From contig JAFDVS010000084.1 in assembly GCA_018268935.1 (NCBI GenBank), positions 1 to 62,572 on the forward strand: a DNA stretch of 62,572 bases, given 5' to 3'. The position numbers were made by a program, and so were the translations under genes. The notes below the pieces were generated by a model. That model did not search any database. It was not told the origin of the DNA and worked only from the letters and a program-made list of their open reading frames with translations. Positions 42,535 to 50,424 of the stretch are shown here, one piece after another; position 1 is the stretch's first letter; every line of letters begins with the position of its first letter. The DNA is from Acidobacteriota bacterium. Its GTDB lineage: Bacteria; Acidobacteriota; Terriglobia; Bryobacterales; Bryobacteraceae.

Positions 42535-42565
42535 TCCCGGACAGTGTACCGCACTTGTCCGGGAA
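42534..42565 (-). promoter_or_regulatory. Hairpin at the aquaporin start codon
   Basis: TTCCCGGACA at 42534-42543 and TGTCCGGGAA at 42556-42565 form a perfect 10-bp stem with a 12-nt loop. On the minus strand the last stem base is the A of the aquaporin ATG, and no other ribosome site is present. The hairpin could be a transcription terminator for the transketolase genes, a translation block, or a dimeric operator. Confidence 0.5.
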
Positions 42566-42570
42566 CAGGC

Positions 42571-43533
42571 TTACTTCTTGCGAGCCACCGCGCGCCGTGC
42601 GGCCGCGGCCATGTTCGCCGCCGTCATGCCGTACTTCTGCAGCAATCCTTCGGGCGTGCCGGACTCGGCATAAGTGGTGACACCGACAAACTCCATGATG
42701 CACGGATGCGACAACGCAACCGCCTGCGCCACCTTCACTCCCAACCCGCCATCCACCAGGTGCTCTTCGCCCACCACAATGGCGCCGGTCTCGCGTGCAG
42801 CCTTGGCCACAATCTCGTTGTCCAGCGGCTTGATCGTCGGCATGTCCACTACGCGCGCGGAAATGCCTTCGGCTTCCAGAATCTCCGCCGCGCGGATCGA
42901 TTCGGCCACCATCAGCCCGTGCGCCATCAGCGTCACATCCGATCCATCCAGCAGTTCGATTCCCTTCCCGATGGCGAACTGCTGATCCGGCCCGTACACT
43001 ACCGGAACCTTCGCGCGCCCGGCCCGCAGAAACACCGGACCATTGTGCGCGGCAGCCAGCCGCACAAACGCCGCCATCGACACTTCATCGGCCGGGCTCA
43101 GCACGGTGAAACCAGGCAGCGCCGTCGCCAGGCTCAGATCTTCAATACTCATCTGCGACGGGCCGTCTTCACCGATCGAGATGCCGCTGTGCGTGCCCAC
43201 TACCTTCACGTTCACATTGGGGTAGGCCACCGTCACTCGCAACTGCTCAAAACCCTTCGTCATCACGAACGCCGAAAAGCTCGCCACAAACGGAATCTTG
43301 CCGCTCGACGCCAACCCGGCGCCAATGGCCACCATGTTCGCTTCCGCAATGCCGCAGGTGAAGAAGCGTTCGGGAAACTCCTGCGCGAACCAGTGCACCA
43401 TCGTCGACTTCGATAAATCCGCGTCGCACACCACGACGTCTTTGTTTTCCTTGCCCAGTTGCACCAGCGTCTTGCCGAAAGCCTCGCGCGTGGCGCTGCC
43501 CATCTTCAGTTCGTACTTCGTTTTCGCCGCCAT
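42571..43533 (-). CDS. Transketolase, C-terminal subunit (split form)
   Basis: The 320-aa protein holds the pyrimidine-binding and C-terminal domains of transketolase: VCDADLSKSTMVHWFAQEFP near residue 35, GIAEANMVAIGAGLASSGK, and SIGEDGPSQMSIEDLSLATA. It works with the separate N-terminal subunit encoded just upstream; the stop of that gene and this start overlap as TAATG. Split transketolases move two-carbon units between sugar phosphates in the pentose phosphate pathway. The basic tail (AAARRAVARKK) is typical for the end of this form. Confidence 0.94.
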   Translation of the reverse strand: MAAKTKYELKMGSATREAFGKTLVQLGKENKDVVVCDADLSKSTMVHWFAQEFPERFFTCGIAEANMVAIGAGLASSGKIPFVASFSAFVMTKGFEQLRVTVAYPNVNVKVVGTHSGISIGEDGPSQMSIEDLSLATALPGFTVLSPADEVSMAAFVRLAAAHNGPVFLRAGRAKVPVVYGPDQQFAIGKGIELLDGSDVTLMAHGLMVAESIRAAEILEAEGISARVVDMPTIKPLDNEIVAKAARETGAIVVGEEHLVDGGLGVKVAQAVALSHPCIMEFVGVTTYAESGTPEGLLQKYGMTAANMAAAARRAVARKK

Positions 43534-44351
43534 TACGCAAGCTCCTTCAATGCCTTATCGCATTCTTCCTTCGTCGGCGCCATGCCGTGGAATTTCGGAT
43601 TGTTCTCCATGAAAGAGACACCCTTACCCTTGATGGTGTTGGCCAGCAGCACCGTCGGCTTACCCTTGGTGGCCGCCGCCTCTGCAAACGCGTTGCGCAC
43701 CGCCTGCAAATCGTGGCCGTCGAAATCAACCACATGCCAACCGAAAGAACGCCACTTGTCGCCCAGCGGCTCCAGGTCCATGATGTCCTTCACGAAGCCA
43801 TCCAACTGGATCTTGTTGTAGTCGACAATGGCCACAATGTTATCCAGCTTGTGGAACGCAGCGAACATCGCCGCCTCCCAGATCTGCCCTTCCTGGATCT
43901 CGCCATCGCCCAGCATCACAAAGGTCCGCGACGGATTGCCATCCATGCGCGCAGCCAGGCCCATGCCGATGGCCACCGACAGCCCTTGCCCCAGCGAACC
44001 CGTCGAAGCTTCCAGCGCCGGAATAAACCGCCGGTCCGGATGCCCCTGATAGATTGAGCCCATCTTGCGCAGGGTCTTCAACTGATCCACCGGGGTGTAT
44101 CCGCACTCCGCCATGACGGCGTACAAAACAGGACACGCATGTCCTTTTCCCAGGATGAACCGGTCGCGCTCCGCCCACTGTGGATTCTTCGCATCGTGGC
44201 GCATCACTTCCCGGTAAAGAACAGCCAGCGTTTCCACTGCGGAGAGCGAACCACCGGGGTGCCCCGACTTGGCTTCGGTGATCATCTCCACGATGTGCCG
44301 GCGGATTTTCTTACAGAAGTCTTCCAACTCGTGAATGTCTCTGGTTTGCAT
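43533..44351 (-). CDS. Transketolase, N-terminal subunit (split form)
   Basis: The 272-aa protein is the thiamine-diphosphate-binding half: KSGHPGGSLSAVETLAVLY with the conserved His, KGHACPVLYAVMAE, and the GDG-x-N-type cofactor motif as GDGEIQEGQIWEAAMFAAFH followed by VDYNKIQLDG. It pairs with the downstream C-terminal subunit (TAATG overlap). The start at 44351 is divergent from argS, whose GTG lies 46 bp away. The paired small genes are a known alternative to the single long transketolase, common in Bacteria and Archaea without a classic tkt. Confidence 0.94.
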   Translation of the reverse strand: MQTRDIHELEDFCKKIRRHIVEMITEAKSGHPGGSLSAVETLAVLYREVMRHDAKNPQWAERDRFILGKGHACPVLYAVMAECGYTPVDQLKTLRKMGSIYQGHPDRRFIPALEASTGSLGQGLSVAIGMGLAARMDGNPSRTFVMLGDGEIQEGQIWEAAMFAAFHKLDNIVAIVDYNKIQLDGFVKDIMDLEPLGDKWRSFGWHVVDFDGHDLQAVRNAFAEAAATKGKPTVLLANTIKGKGVSFMENNPKFHGMAPTKEECDKALKELA

Positions 44352-44396
44352 GAGGGGAATTGCCTATTATCCCATACACACCGCTACTATAAAAAG

Positions 44397-46340
44397 GTGT
44401 TCCACGTTCTTGAGTCCCGCATCCAATCCGCCTTCGCCCGGTTCGTCCAGGCACGCTATGGCGCCGAAACACCCGTTCTCACGGAGCAGCCGAAACAATC
44501 CAGCTTCGGTGAGCTCGCCCTCCCCATCGCCTTCCAACTCGCCCGCCAGTTGAAGAAAGCTCCCAAGGCCATTGCCGCCGAAATCGTCGAAGGCATCGGC
44601 CCCGTGGAAGGCGTAGCCGCCATGGAAATCGCCGGCAACGGCTACATCAACGTCCGCCTCGATCGCGGCGCCTTCGGGCGCATGCTGCTCGACACCGCCG
44701 CCGAAGCCCCCACCCCCAAACCCGGCAAGATCATCGTCGAGCACACCAACATCAATCCAAACAAAGCCGCCCACATCGGCCACCTGCGCAATTCCGTGCT
44801 CGGCGACACCTTCTGCCGCGCTCTGCGCGCCTGCGGCAACTCGGTCGAAGTCCAGAACTACATCGACAACACCGGCGTCCAAGTCGCCGATGTCGTCGTC
44901 GCCTTCCACTTCCTCGAAAAGAAATCCCTCGCCGAAGTCCAGGAACTCATCCGCTCCTCCCGCTTCGATTACGTCTGCTGGGATCTCTATGCCCGCATAT
45001 CCTCCTATTACAAGGATCACCCCGAAGCCATCGAGTGGCGCAAACAAACGCTGCATGAAATCGAGGAAGGCCACGGCGAAATCGCCGAAATGGGCCACAT
45101 CGTCGCCGACGCCATTGTCGAATGCCACCTCGCCACCATGCGCCGCCTCGATATCACTTACGACGTCCTCCCGCGGGAAAGCGAAATCCTCCATCTCAAA
45201 TTCTGGGCCACCGCCTTTGAGCAGCTCAAAGAGCGCAAGGCCATCTACTTCGAAAACGAAGGCAAAAACAAAGGCTGCTGGGTCATGCCCGGCGAACACT
45301 TCGGCGGCGGCGAAGAGACTGAGGACAGCAAAGTCATCGTCCGCTCCAACGGCACAGTCACCTACGTCGGCAAGGATATCGCCTACCAGATGTGGAAATT
45401 CGGCCTGCTCGGCAAGGATTTCTATTATAAAATTCTGAAAACCTACGAAGACGGCCACCTCATCTGGGTCTCCACCACTGAGCCCACCACGGGCGCACCC
45501 TCCTTCGGCAGCGGCTCCCAGGTGTTCAACGTCATTGACTCCCGCCAATCCTACCTCCAGGATGTCGTCGTGGCCGGCCTCCGCCAGCTCGGCTATCACC
45601 AACAGGCCGAAAAATCCATCCATTTCTCCTATGAAATGGTCGCCCTCAGCCCGCGCACCTGCGTCGAACTCGGCATCGAGCTCTCCGACGAGGACAAAAA
45701 GCGCCCCTATGTCGAGGTCTCCGGCCGCAAAGGCCTCGGCGTCAAAGCCGACGACCTCATCGACAAGCTGATCGAAAACGCCCAGCGCGAAGTCGATTCC
45801 CGCAACCCCGATCGCCCCGCCGAGGAGCGCCGCAAAGTCGCCGAAGCCATCGCCACCGGCGCCCTGCGCTATTTCTTACTCAAATTCACGCGCAATACCG
45901 TAATCGCCTTCGATTTCCAGGAAGCACTCAGCTTTGAAGGCGACACCGGCCCTTACGTCCAGTACGCCGCCGTCCGCGCCCGCAAAATCCTCCTCAAACT
46001 CGCCGAACGAGGCGAAATGCTGCCCGATTTTTCCACCGCTCTCCCCACCGAAGCCATGGCCCGCCAACTGGCAGGCGAAGACTTCTGGCAGTTGCTCCTC
46101 TCCGCCTCCAAATCCGGCTCCGCCATCGAACGCTCCGTCGCTTCCGGCGAGCCCTCGCACATCGCCCGCTACGCCTTCCAACTCGCACAGGACTTCAGCA
46201 ACTTCTACGCCAAGTACCGCGTCGTCGATGAACAGAACCCCGAAACCCGCGCCCTCCTTCTCTGGACGACACAGTATTTCCGCCATCAGTTGGAATACAC
46301 ACTCGGCGTTCTGGGCATCGAGATACCTGAATACATGTGA
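44397..46340 (+). CDS. argS: Arginyl-tRNA synthetase
   Basis: The 647-aa protein is a class I ArgRS. An N-terminal Arg-tRNA-synthetase domain comes first (SFGELALPIAFQLARQLKKA), then IVEHTNINPNKAAHIGHLRN with the HIGH signature, a KMSKS-like loop in the ArgRS form (EVSGRKGLGVKADDLIDKL) and a C-terminal DALR anticodon-binding domain (IARYAFQLAQDFSNFY). GTG 44397 is the only good start in the right place; it has no ribosome site. TACTAT at 44385-44390 ends 6 nt before it, so the message may be leaderless. Confidence 0.95.
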   Translation: MFHVLESRIQSAFARFVQARYGAETPVLTEQPKQSSFGELALPIAFQLARQLKKAPKAIAAEIVEGIGPVEGVAAMEIAGNGYINVRLDRGAFGRMLLDTAAEAPTPKPGKIIVEHTNINPNKAAHIGHLRNSVLGDTFCRALRACGNSVEVQNYIDNTGVQVADVVVAFHFLEKKSLAEVQELIRSSRFDYVCWDLYARISSYYKDHPEAIEWRKQTLHEIEEGHGEIAEMGHIVADAIVECHLATMRRLDITYDVLPRESEILHLKFWATAFEQLKERKAIYFENEGKNKGCWVMPGEHFGGGEETEDSKVIVRSNGTVTYVGKDIAYQMWKFGLLGKDFYYKILKTYEDGHLIWVSTTEPTTGAPSFGSGSQVFNVIDSRQSYLQDVVVAGLRQLGYHQQAEKSIHFSYEMVALSPRTCVELGIELSDEDKKRPYVEVSGRKGLGVKADDLIDKLIENAQREVDSRNPDRPAEERRKVAEAIATGALRYFLLKFTRNTVIAFDFQEALSFEGDTGPYVQYAAVRARKILLKLAERGEMLPDFSTALPTEAMARQLAGEDFWQLLLSASKSGSAIERSVASGEPSHIARYAFQLAQDFSNFYAKYRVVDEQNPETRALLLWTTQYFRHQLEYTLGVLGIEIPEYM

Positions 46341-46388
46341 CGGTGGACAACCTGAGCCCAAGACAGTACTCAGCGGTTCTCCGCACAG

Positions 46389-46416
46389 CAGTTCAGGTAT
46401 TTACCTAAGTGAACTG
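46389..46416. promoter_or_regulatory. Inverted repeat upstream of the signalling cluster
   Basis: CAGTTC-AGGTA-tt-TACCT-aagt-GAACTG forms a near-perfect inverted repeat in the gap after argS. A TATAGT hexamer lies at 46433-46438, so this repeat covers the place of a -35 element and could be an operator. It could also end the argS message, but no T run follows it. Confidence 0.4.
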
Positions 46417-46440
46417 ATCTCGCGCTTACCGTTATAGTAA

Positions 46441-46638
46441 AAATCACATAAAACGTATTTCAAATGTAAGTTTCGAAGGCCGCTGACTACGGCTCATCGG
46501 AGGGGCTTAGCCGGGCTGCATAGGGGCACGCCTGCGTTCGTTCACTTCCCTCTTTAGCAAAGCCGCTGGGATTGCCAGATTCGCCTTCCTTCTATCGCTA
46601 TCGGACTTGCCACCGTCCGAGGAAGGATCTGTCAGCTC
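46441..46638 (+). promoter_or_regulatory. Long structured leader with a sequestered ribosome site
   Basis: If transcription starts after TATAGT (46433-46438), the signalling cluster has a leader of about 195 nt. Near its end, CCTTCCT (46584-46590) can pair with AGGAAGG (46620-46626), which is the likely ribosome site of the gene at 46639. CGGAC (46602-46606) pairs with GTCCG (46615-46619) inside. The stretch GCAAAGCCGCTGG-gattg-CCAG (46557-46577) vaguely recalls the 3' half of a GEMM riboswitch, but the 5' half is absent. The leader may thus control translation; the ligand, if any, is unknown. Confidence 0.35.
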
Positions 46639-47847
46639 ATGCTTGTCTGTGACAGCCGAGAAGGGTTAGACCTGCCCTCGCCCCTCACCACGCACACCAT
46701 CCTGGTTGTGGTCCGGGACCCCCAGGTTGCCAGTGCCATCCGCCAGTCTGTCGAGTTCGCCAATCCCGCTGTTCATCTCTGCATCGCCGAATCCGGCAGC
46801 GACGCCTTAGCCACGCTGCAGCGCGAACCCGTCTCTCTCGCCATCACCATCCTCCCGGTGAAAACCGGCTTTGAATTTGTCGCTATTGCCTCGGAACGTT
46901 TCCCCGCCCTGCCCCATGTCGTCGCCTCCTGCCCCCAGGCAGATGAACTCGACGATGTCGCCCTGCGGCTGATGGATCTGCTCGAACATCACGAGGAAGA
47001 GATGTACGTAGATCGCCTCGCCGTGGCCCTCGTGGAACAACTCATTCTCCACCGCGTCACTTCCGGATTCCTCCGCTCCATCTCCTTGCTCGATGTCGTT
47101 CGCCGCATTGAGTCGGGATGTTGCACATCGACACTATCCTTGCGGCGCCCGGACACCAACGCGCAAGCCGTACTCTTTTTCCGCGGCGGCAGATTGCTCG
47201 ATGTCCACACCAGTGACGGCGGCGGTGTCGCCGCGGCCCGCGAGATCCTCGAATGGGGCAACGTCCACATCTCCCTCAGCAGCGGTTGCCGCGATATCGC
47301 ACCGGCCATCGACAAAACCGTCTCGGCGTTGATGGAGGATTGGCTCCATCAGGCCGCGCAACCCGCGCCCCAGCCACTACCCGCACCCGACCCGGAGCCC
47401 CTCGCGATCATAGAGCCTCTCCCACTTCCCCCGCCCACGGTCACGGTCAAACGCCAGCCCACAATGCGTGAACTGCTGGCCAGCGAAGAAGTAGACTACG
47501 CGCCGCCTGCCGAAGCCGCGGAGGAACCAGCCGCGCCACAACCCGAGCCTCCACAAAACCCAACTGCCCACCGTCTTTCGGAAACGGTGGACTACGATCC
47601 ATCCGCGCTCCGCCAATTCACCGTGAACGATGCGGCCGTCCCCGTTGTCCACCCGCCGCCCCCGGCTCGTAGCGCCGCGGAACTCGCCGAAGACGGCTTC
47701 GTCTGCTTCCGCCTCAAAGACTACGCCGGCGCCATCCGCGATTGGGAAGCCTCCATTGCGATCGACGCAACCAACAAAAATCTGAACTACAACCTCAAGC
47801 TCGCCTACGCCAGACTGGCTGGGAATACGCGCCCGGGAAAGGCCTGA
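46639..47847 (+). CDS. Pseudoreceiver plus DUF4388-like plus TPR-like signalling protein
   Basis: The 402-aa protein has three parts. Residues 20-125 follow a receiver fold (TILVVVRDPQVASAIRQSVE; DALATLQREPVSLAITILPV), but the phosphoacceptor Asp is replaced: the strand reads LAITILP where LVITDLP-like is expected. Residues 135-245 resemble DUF4388 (SISLLDVVRRIESGCCTSTL; AVLFFRGGRLLDVHT). A Pro-rich linker leads to a C-terminal TPR-like pair (AEDGFVCFRLKDYAGAIRDW). DUF4388 proteins take part in signalling with Roadblock proteins and GTPases. It begins the four-gene cluster with two Roadblock genes and a hemerythrin. Confidence 0.65.
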   Translation: MLVCDSREGLDLPSPLTTHTILVVVRDPQVASAIRQSVEFANPAVHLCIAESGSDALATLQREPVSLAITILPVKTGFEFVAIASERFPALPHVVASCPQADELDDVALRLMDLLEHHEEEMYVDRLAVALVEQLILHRVTSGFLRSISLLDVVRRIESGCCTSTLSLRRPDTNAQAVLFFRGGRLLDVHTSDGGGVAAAREILEWGNVHISLSSGCRDIAPAIDKTVSALMEDWLHQAAQPAPQPLPAPDPEPLAIIEPLPLPPPTVTVKRQPTMRELLASEEVDYAPPAEAAEEPAAPQPEPPQNPTAHRLSETVDYDPSALRQFTVNDAAVPVVHPPPPARSAAELAEDGFVCFRLKDYAGAIRDWEASIAIDATNKNLNYNLKLAYARLAGNTRPGKA

Positions 47848-47851
47848 ACAC

Positions 47852-48400
47852 GTGTCACAGGAAAACTGCACTTCATCGCTTCGCATCGGCGGCGTCGAAT
47901 TGGACGACATCGCCCTCATCCAGGAACCGCATCTCGAACAGAGCACCCAGTTCCATGAGATGGCCGAACGCCTGCGCGATTCCGAAGCCATCGTCGAGGC
48001 GCTGCGTAAGCGCGGCGAATATCCGCTCGACAAAATGCTCACCGATACGCTGGATTCGCTCGTCGCCTCCAGCCGCCTCGACGGCATGATGATCGCTACC
48101 GATGAAGGCTTCCCCGTCGCCACCAGCCGCTGCCCCGATCAGGGCGAAGTCCTCGCCGCCATCTGCTGCCTCTTCGCCACCACCGTCCGCCGCACCCAGA
48201 GCGAAGGGTTGATCGAATGCGTCGAGGAAATGGCGCTGCGCGGCTTCGCCAATGAGCACATCATCATGCGATTCCTGCCCGGACTCGACAAACGTTATTT
48301 TTTGGTGGCCTGGTCCACAAAGAAGTGTTCTCACCGTAGGGCTACAGCCGCTGCGTTGAAGACCTGTGCCCGGCTGCTGTCCACGGAGGCGCGCGCGTAA
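47852..48400 (+). CDS. Roadblock/LC7-like protein, 182 aa
   Basis: Start is GTG 47852, 4 bp after the previous stop. The first ~55 residues contain a charged helix (EMAERLRDSEAIVEALRKRG); the rest fits a Roadblock/LC7 fold with LDSLVASSRLDGMMIATDEG and FPVATSR strands, a central helix (EVLAAICCLFATTVRR) and HIIMRFLPGLDKRYFLVAW. The domain usually dimerises and regulates small GTPases such as MglA. No GTPase gene is seen nearby. The fold assignment rests on pattern and on the neighbouring, clearer Roadblock gene. Confidence 0.55.
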   Translation: MSQENCTSSLRIGGVELDDIALIQEPHLEQSTQFHEMAERLRDSEAIVEALRKRGEYPLDKMLTDTLDSLVASSRLDGMMIATDEGFPVATSRCPDQGEVLAAICCLFATTVRRTQSEGLIECVEEMALRGFANEHIIMRFLPGLDKRYFLVAWSTKKCSHRRATAAALKTCARLLSTEARA

Positions 48401-48450
48401 GCACGCCACTCCATCCCTATTTCGGAAAAAACAACCAAGGAGAAACAAAC

Positions 48451-48825
48451 ATGGCTAAAGTGACTAAATTGGATGCATTGAATACGATTCTCGGAAGCCT
48501 CTCGGCTTCGAGCGGAGACATCGAGGCTTGCGCCGTCGTATCCACCGACGGTTTAATGATGGCCTCCAACTTCCCGGCCGGCCTCGATGAAGAGCGCATG
48601 GGCGCAATGACCGCCGCCCTCCTCGCCATGGGCGAGCGCACCAGCAATGAGCTCAGCCGCGGCGACCTCGAGCAGGTCTACGTCCGCGGACGCAACGGCA
48701 TGGTCATCATGATGGGCGCAGGCCACGACGGCGTGCTCACCGCCCTCTGCAGCAAGAACGCCAAACTCGGCCTCATCTTCCTCGATATGCACCGCGCGGC
48801 TGAGGAAGTCGGAAAGGTCATCTGA
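48451..48825 (+). CDS. Roadblock/LC7-domain protein (MglB-like)
   Basis: The 124-aa protein consists of one Roadblock domain: LDALNTILGSLSASSGDIEA, then CAVVSTDGLMMASNFPAGLD, the MTAALLAMGERTSNELSRGD helix, and the closing strands QVYVRGRNGMVIMMGAG and LGLIFLDMHRAAEEVGKVI. It matches single-domain regulators such as MglB, which act on Ras-like GTPases in bacterial polarity and motility. AAGGAG stands 8 nt before the ATG, the best ribosome site in the cluster, so it may be made in excess. The hemerythrin gene starts 5 bp later. Confidence 0.88.
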   Translation: MAKVTKLDALNTILGSLSASSGDIEACAVVSTDGLMMASNFPAGLDEERMGAMTAALLAMGERTSNELSRGDLEQVYVRGRNGMVIMMGAGHDGVLTALCSKNAKLGLIFLDMHRAAEEVGKVI

Positions 48826-48830
48826 ACTCC

Positions 48831-49259
48831 ATGACGCCCACTTCTTCTCTCAAGCTCACCTGGTCGAGCGCGCTTGAATCCGGCGACCGCGCCACGGACG
48901 TGCAGCACAAATACCTCATTGAGATCATCAACGAACTCGCCGAAGCCATCGAAACCGGCAAAGCAGGCCAGTCCATCCGCAAGATTCTCAATCTGCTCAA
49001 GCAATATACCGACTGGCATTTCTGCCGCGAAGAGCTGTGCATGGAACGCCGCCAGTGCCCCGCCGCGGCGGCCAACAAGGAAGCGCACAAGCACTTCATG
49101 CGCACCTTCGATGCCTTCGCCGAAGAATACAAAGTGAGTGGTGGCTCCGAAGACATCGCCATGCGCATGTACAAGACGCTCACCGATTGGCTGGTCATGC
49201 ACATCCAGAAAATCGACACCAATCTCGCTTCTTGCCCGGATAACGGCTGCTCTCGCTAG
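48831..49259 (+). CDS. Bacteriohemerythrin with an altered ligand and Cys-rich ends
   Basis: The 142-aa protein aligns with bacterial hemerythrins: H26 (VQHKYL), H63 and E67 (DWHFCREE), H86 (EAHKHF), and H124 with D129 (MHIQKID), the ligands of an oxygen-binding di-iron site. The fourth His expected at position 82 is Asn (AANKEAHKHF), though H88 is near. Cys residues at 65, 70 and 76 and a C-x4-C end (CPDNGC) are unusual. It may sense or carry oxygen or redox signals for the Roadblock proteins upstream. It is 5 bp after the MglB-like gene, in one operon. Confidence 0.85.
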   Translation: MTPTSSLKLTWSSALESGDRATDVQHKYLIEIINELAEAIETGKAGQSIRKILNLLKQYTDWHFCREELCMERRQCPAAAANKEAHKHFMRTFDAFAEEYKVSGGSEDIAMRMYKTLTDWLVMHIQKIDTNLASCPDNGCSR

Positions 49260-49277
49260 GCCGCCGGGCGTTTCCGG

Positions 49278-49312
49278 AGCCGGCGTGCGTGCCTCTTTCT
49301 TTCACGCCGGCT
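49278..49312. terminator. Hairpin between convergent genes
   Basis: AGCCGGCGTG (49278-49287) pairs perfectly with CACGCCGGCT (49303-49312) across a 15-nt pyrimidine-rich loop. It lies between the ends of the hemerythrin gene (49259) and the amidohydrolase gene (49318), the right place for a terminator acting in both directions. A strong T tract is missing after the stem. Confidence 0.5.
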
Positions 49313-49317
49313 TCGCC

Positions 49318-50403
49318 CTATTGCACCGGTTCCCAATTCAGCACTCTGCGTGCATTTCCGCGGTAAAGCTGCTCCAGCACCGCATCCGGCAGTTCCAGTC
49401 CGTAAAGCCGCCACCAGTTCGGCCCGGGCATGTATTCGTCCGCGGTCTCCAGCAGCCGCCACCACGACAGGTACATCTTCCGATCCGGCGTCAGATCGGT
49501 TCCCCACAACACACGATCGCGATACCGCGTGAGAAACTTCGCCGCCGCCCGCGGTTGCCTGCCCATCTCGTAATGCCGTGCCGACATGTCGAGATGCAGA
49601 TTCGGAAACCGGTCCAGCACCTTGCTCAACGCCGCCAGATCATTCCCCTGATTGCTGAAATGGCACGCCACAAACGTCGTCTTCGGTTGGCTGTCGATCA
49701 ACCGGTCGCGGATGGCCAGCACCTCCGCATACGACGGCACATCTTTTCCGTACTGGTTGTAGCGCTGGTATTCCGGCGACCGTTCCTGATGATTGTCCGC
49801 TGGACGCCACGCCGACGGATGGTCGGCCATATGGATGTTCACCGGAAGTTTCAGTTCCGCGCATTTCTTCCAGAACGGCCCCAGCCGCGCATCATCCGGA
49901 TGCAGCCGCTTGCCCGCACCCTGCGAGCCACGCCCATACCCCGACCCCTTCTCCGACAGTTCCCCCACGCCACGCGCGCCTTTCCGATAACACCGCTCCA
50001 GTTCCGCCACCGCCCGTTGCGGGTAATCCGCTGCATCGAAATCCTTCGTCTCCAGCCCGCAATAAAGCTGGAACCGCCCCGGATAGGGCTTCAGATACAA
50101 ATCCACCGACCGGTCAAACGCTTCGCCCGTGGCCCCGCTCAATATAACCGTCGTCTCCACACCCGTTTCATCCATCAGCCGGACCCAATCGGCTACCTCC
50201 GCCGCCGTGCGCCGGTAGACGTGCGAATGCGCATCAATCGCCTTGTATCGCGCCTTCGCCGGATGATGCTCCTCCAACACCAACGAGGAATCCGGCGTCC
50301 AATCCTTGATCGGAATACTCCCCATCGTCTTAACCGCATCTTCGTTGCCGTTGCGTTGCGCAAACACGGACATGGAAACAACCAGCAGAGCGCCCAGCTT
50401 CAT
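49318..50403 (-). CDS. Secreted amidohydrolase (PF04909-like)
   Basis: The 361-aa protein has a signal peptide (LGALLVVSMSVFAQ) and a metal-dependent TIM-barrel hydrolase: AIDAHSHVYR with the H-x-H pair near residue 55, PVNIHMADHP, FVACHFSNQGND, and WGTDLTPDRK with the catalytic Asp. This fits the amidohydrolase-2 group, which includes decarboxylases and lactonases; the substrate is unknown. It is exported, as are many such proteins in Acidobacteriota. The next gene on the same strand ends 21 bp upstream of its start, so the two could be co-transcribed. Confidence 0.85.
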   Translation of the reverse strand: MKLGALLVVSMSVFAQRNGNEDAVKTMGSIPIKDWTPDSSLVLEEHHPAKARYKAIDAHSHVYRRTAAEVADWVRLMDETGVETTVILSGATGEAFDRSVDLYLKPYPGRFQLYCGLETKDFDAADYPQRAVAELERCYRKGARGVGELSEKGSGYGRGSQGAGKRLHPDDARLGPFWKKCAELKLPVNIHMADHPSAWRPADNHQERSPEYQRYNQYGKDVPSYAEVLAIRDRLIDSQPKTTFVACHFSNQGNDLAALSKVLDRFPNLHLDMSARHYEMGRQPRAAAKFLTRYRDRVLWGTDLTPDRKMYLSWWRLLETADEYMPGPNWWRLYGLELPDAVLEQLYRGNARRVLNWEPVQ

Positions 50404-50424
50404 TTGTATTAACCTCGCCGTCGA

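Noticed and set aside
46554..46582. GEMM-type cyclic di-GMP riboswitch
   Set aside because: Only GCAAAGCC and a small CTGG/CCAG stem recall the 3' half; the conserved 5' GGGCAAACC and the GAAA-loop stem are absent. Kept only as a weak hint for the leader.
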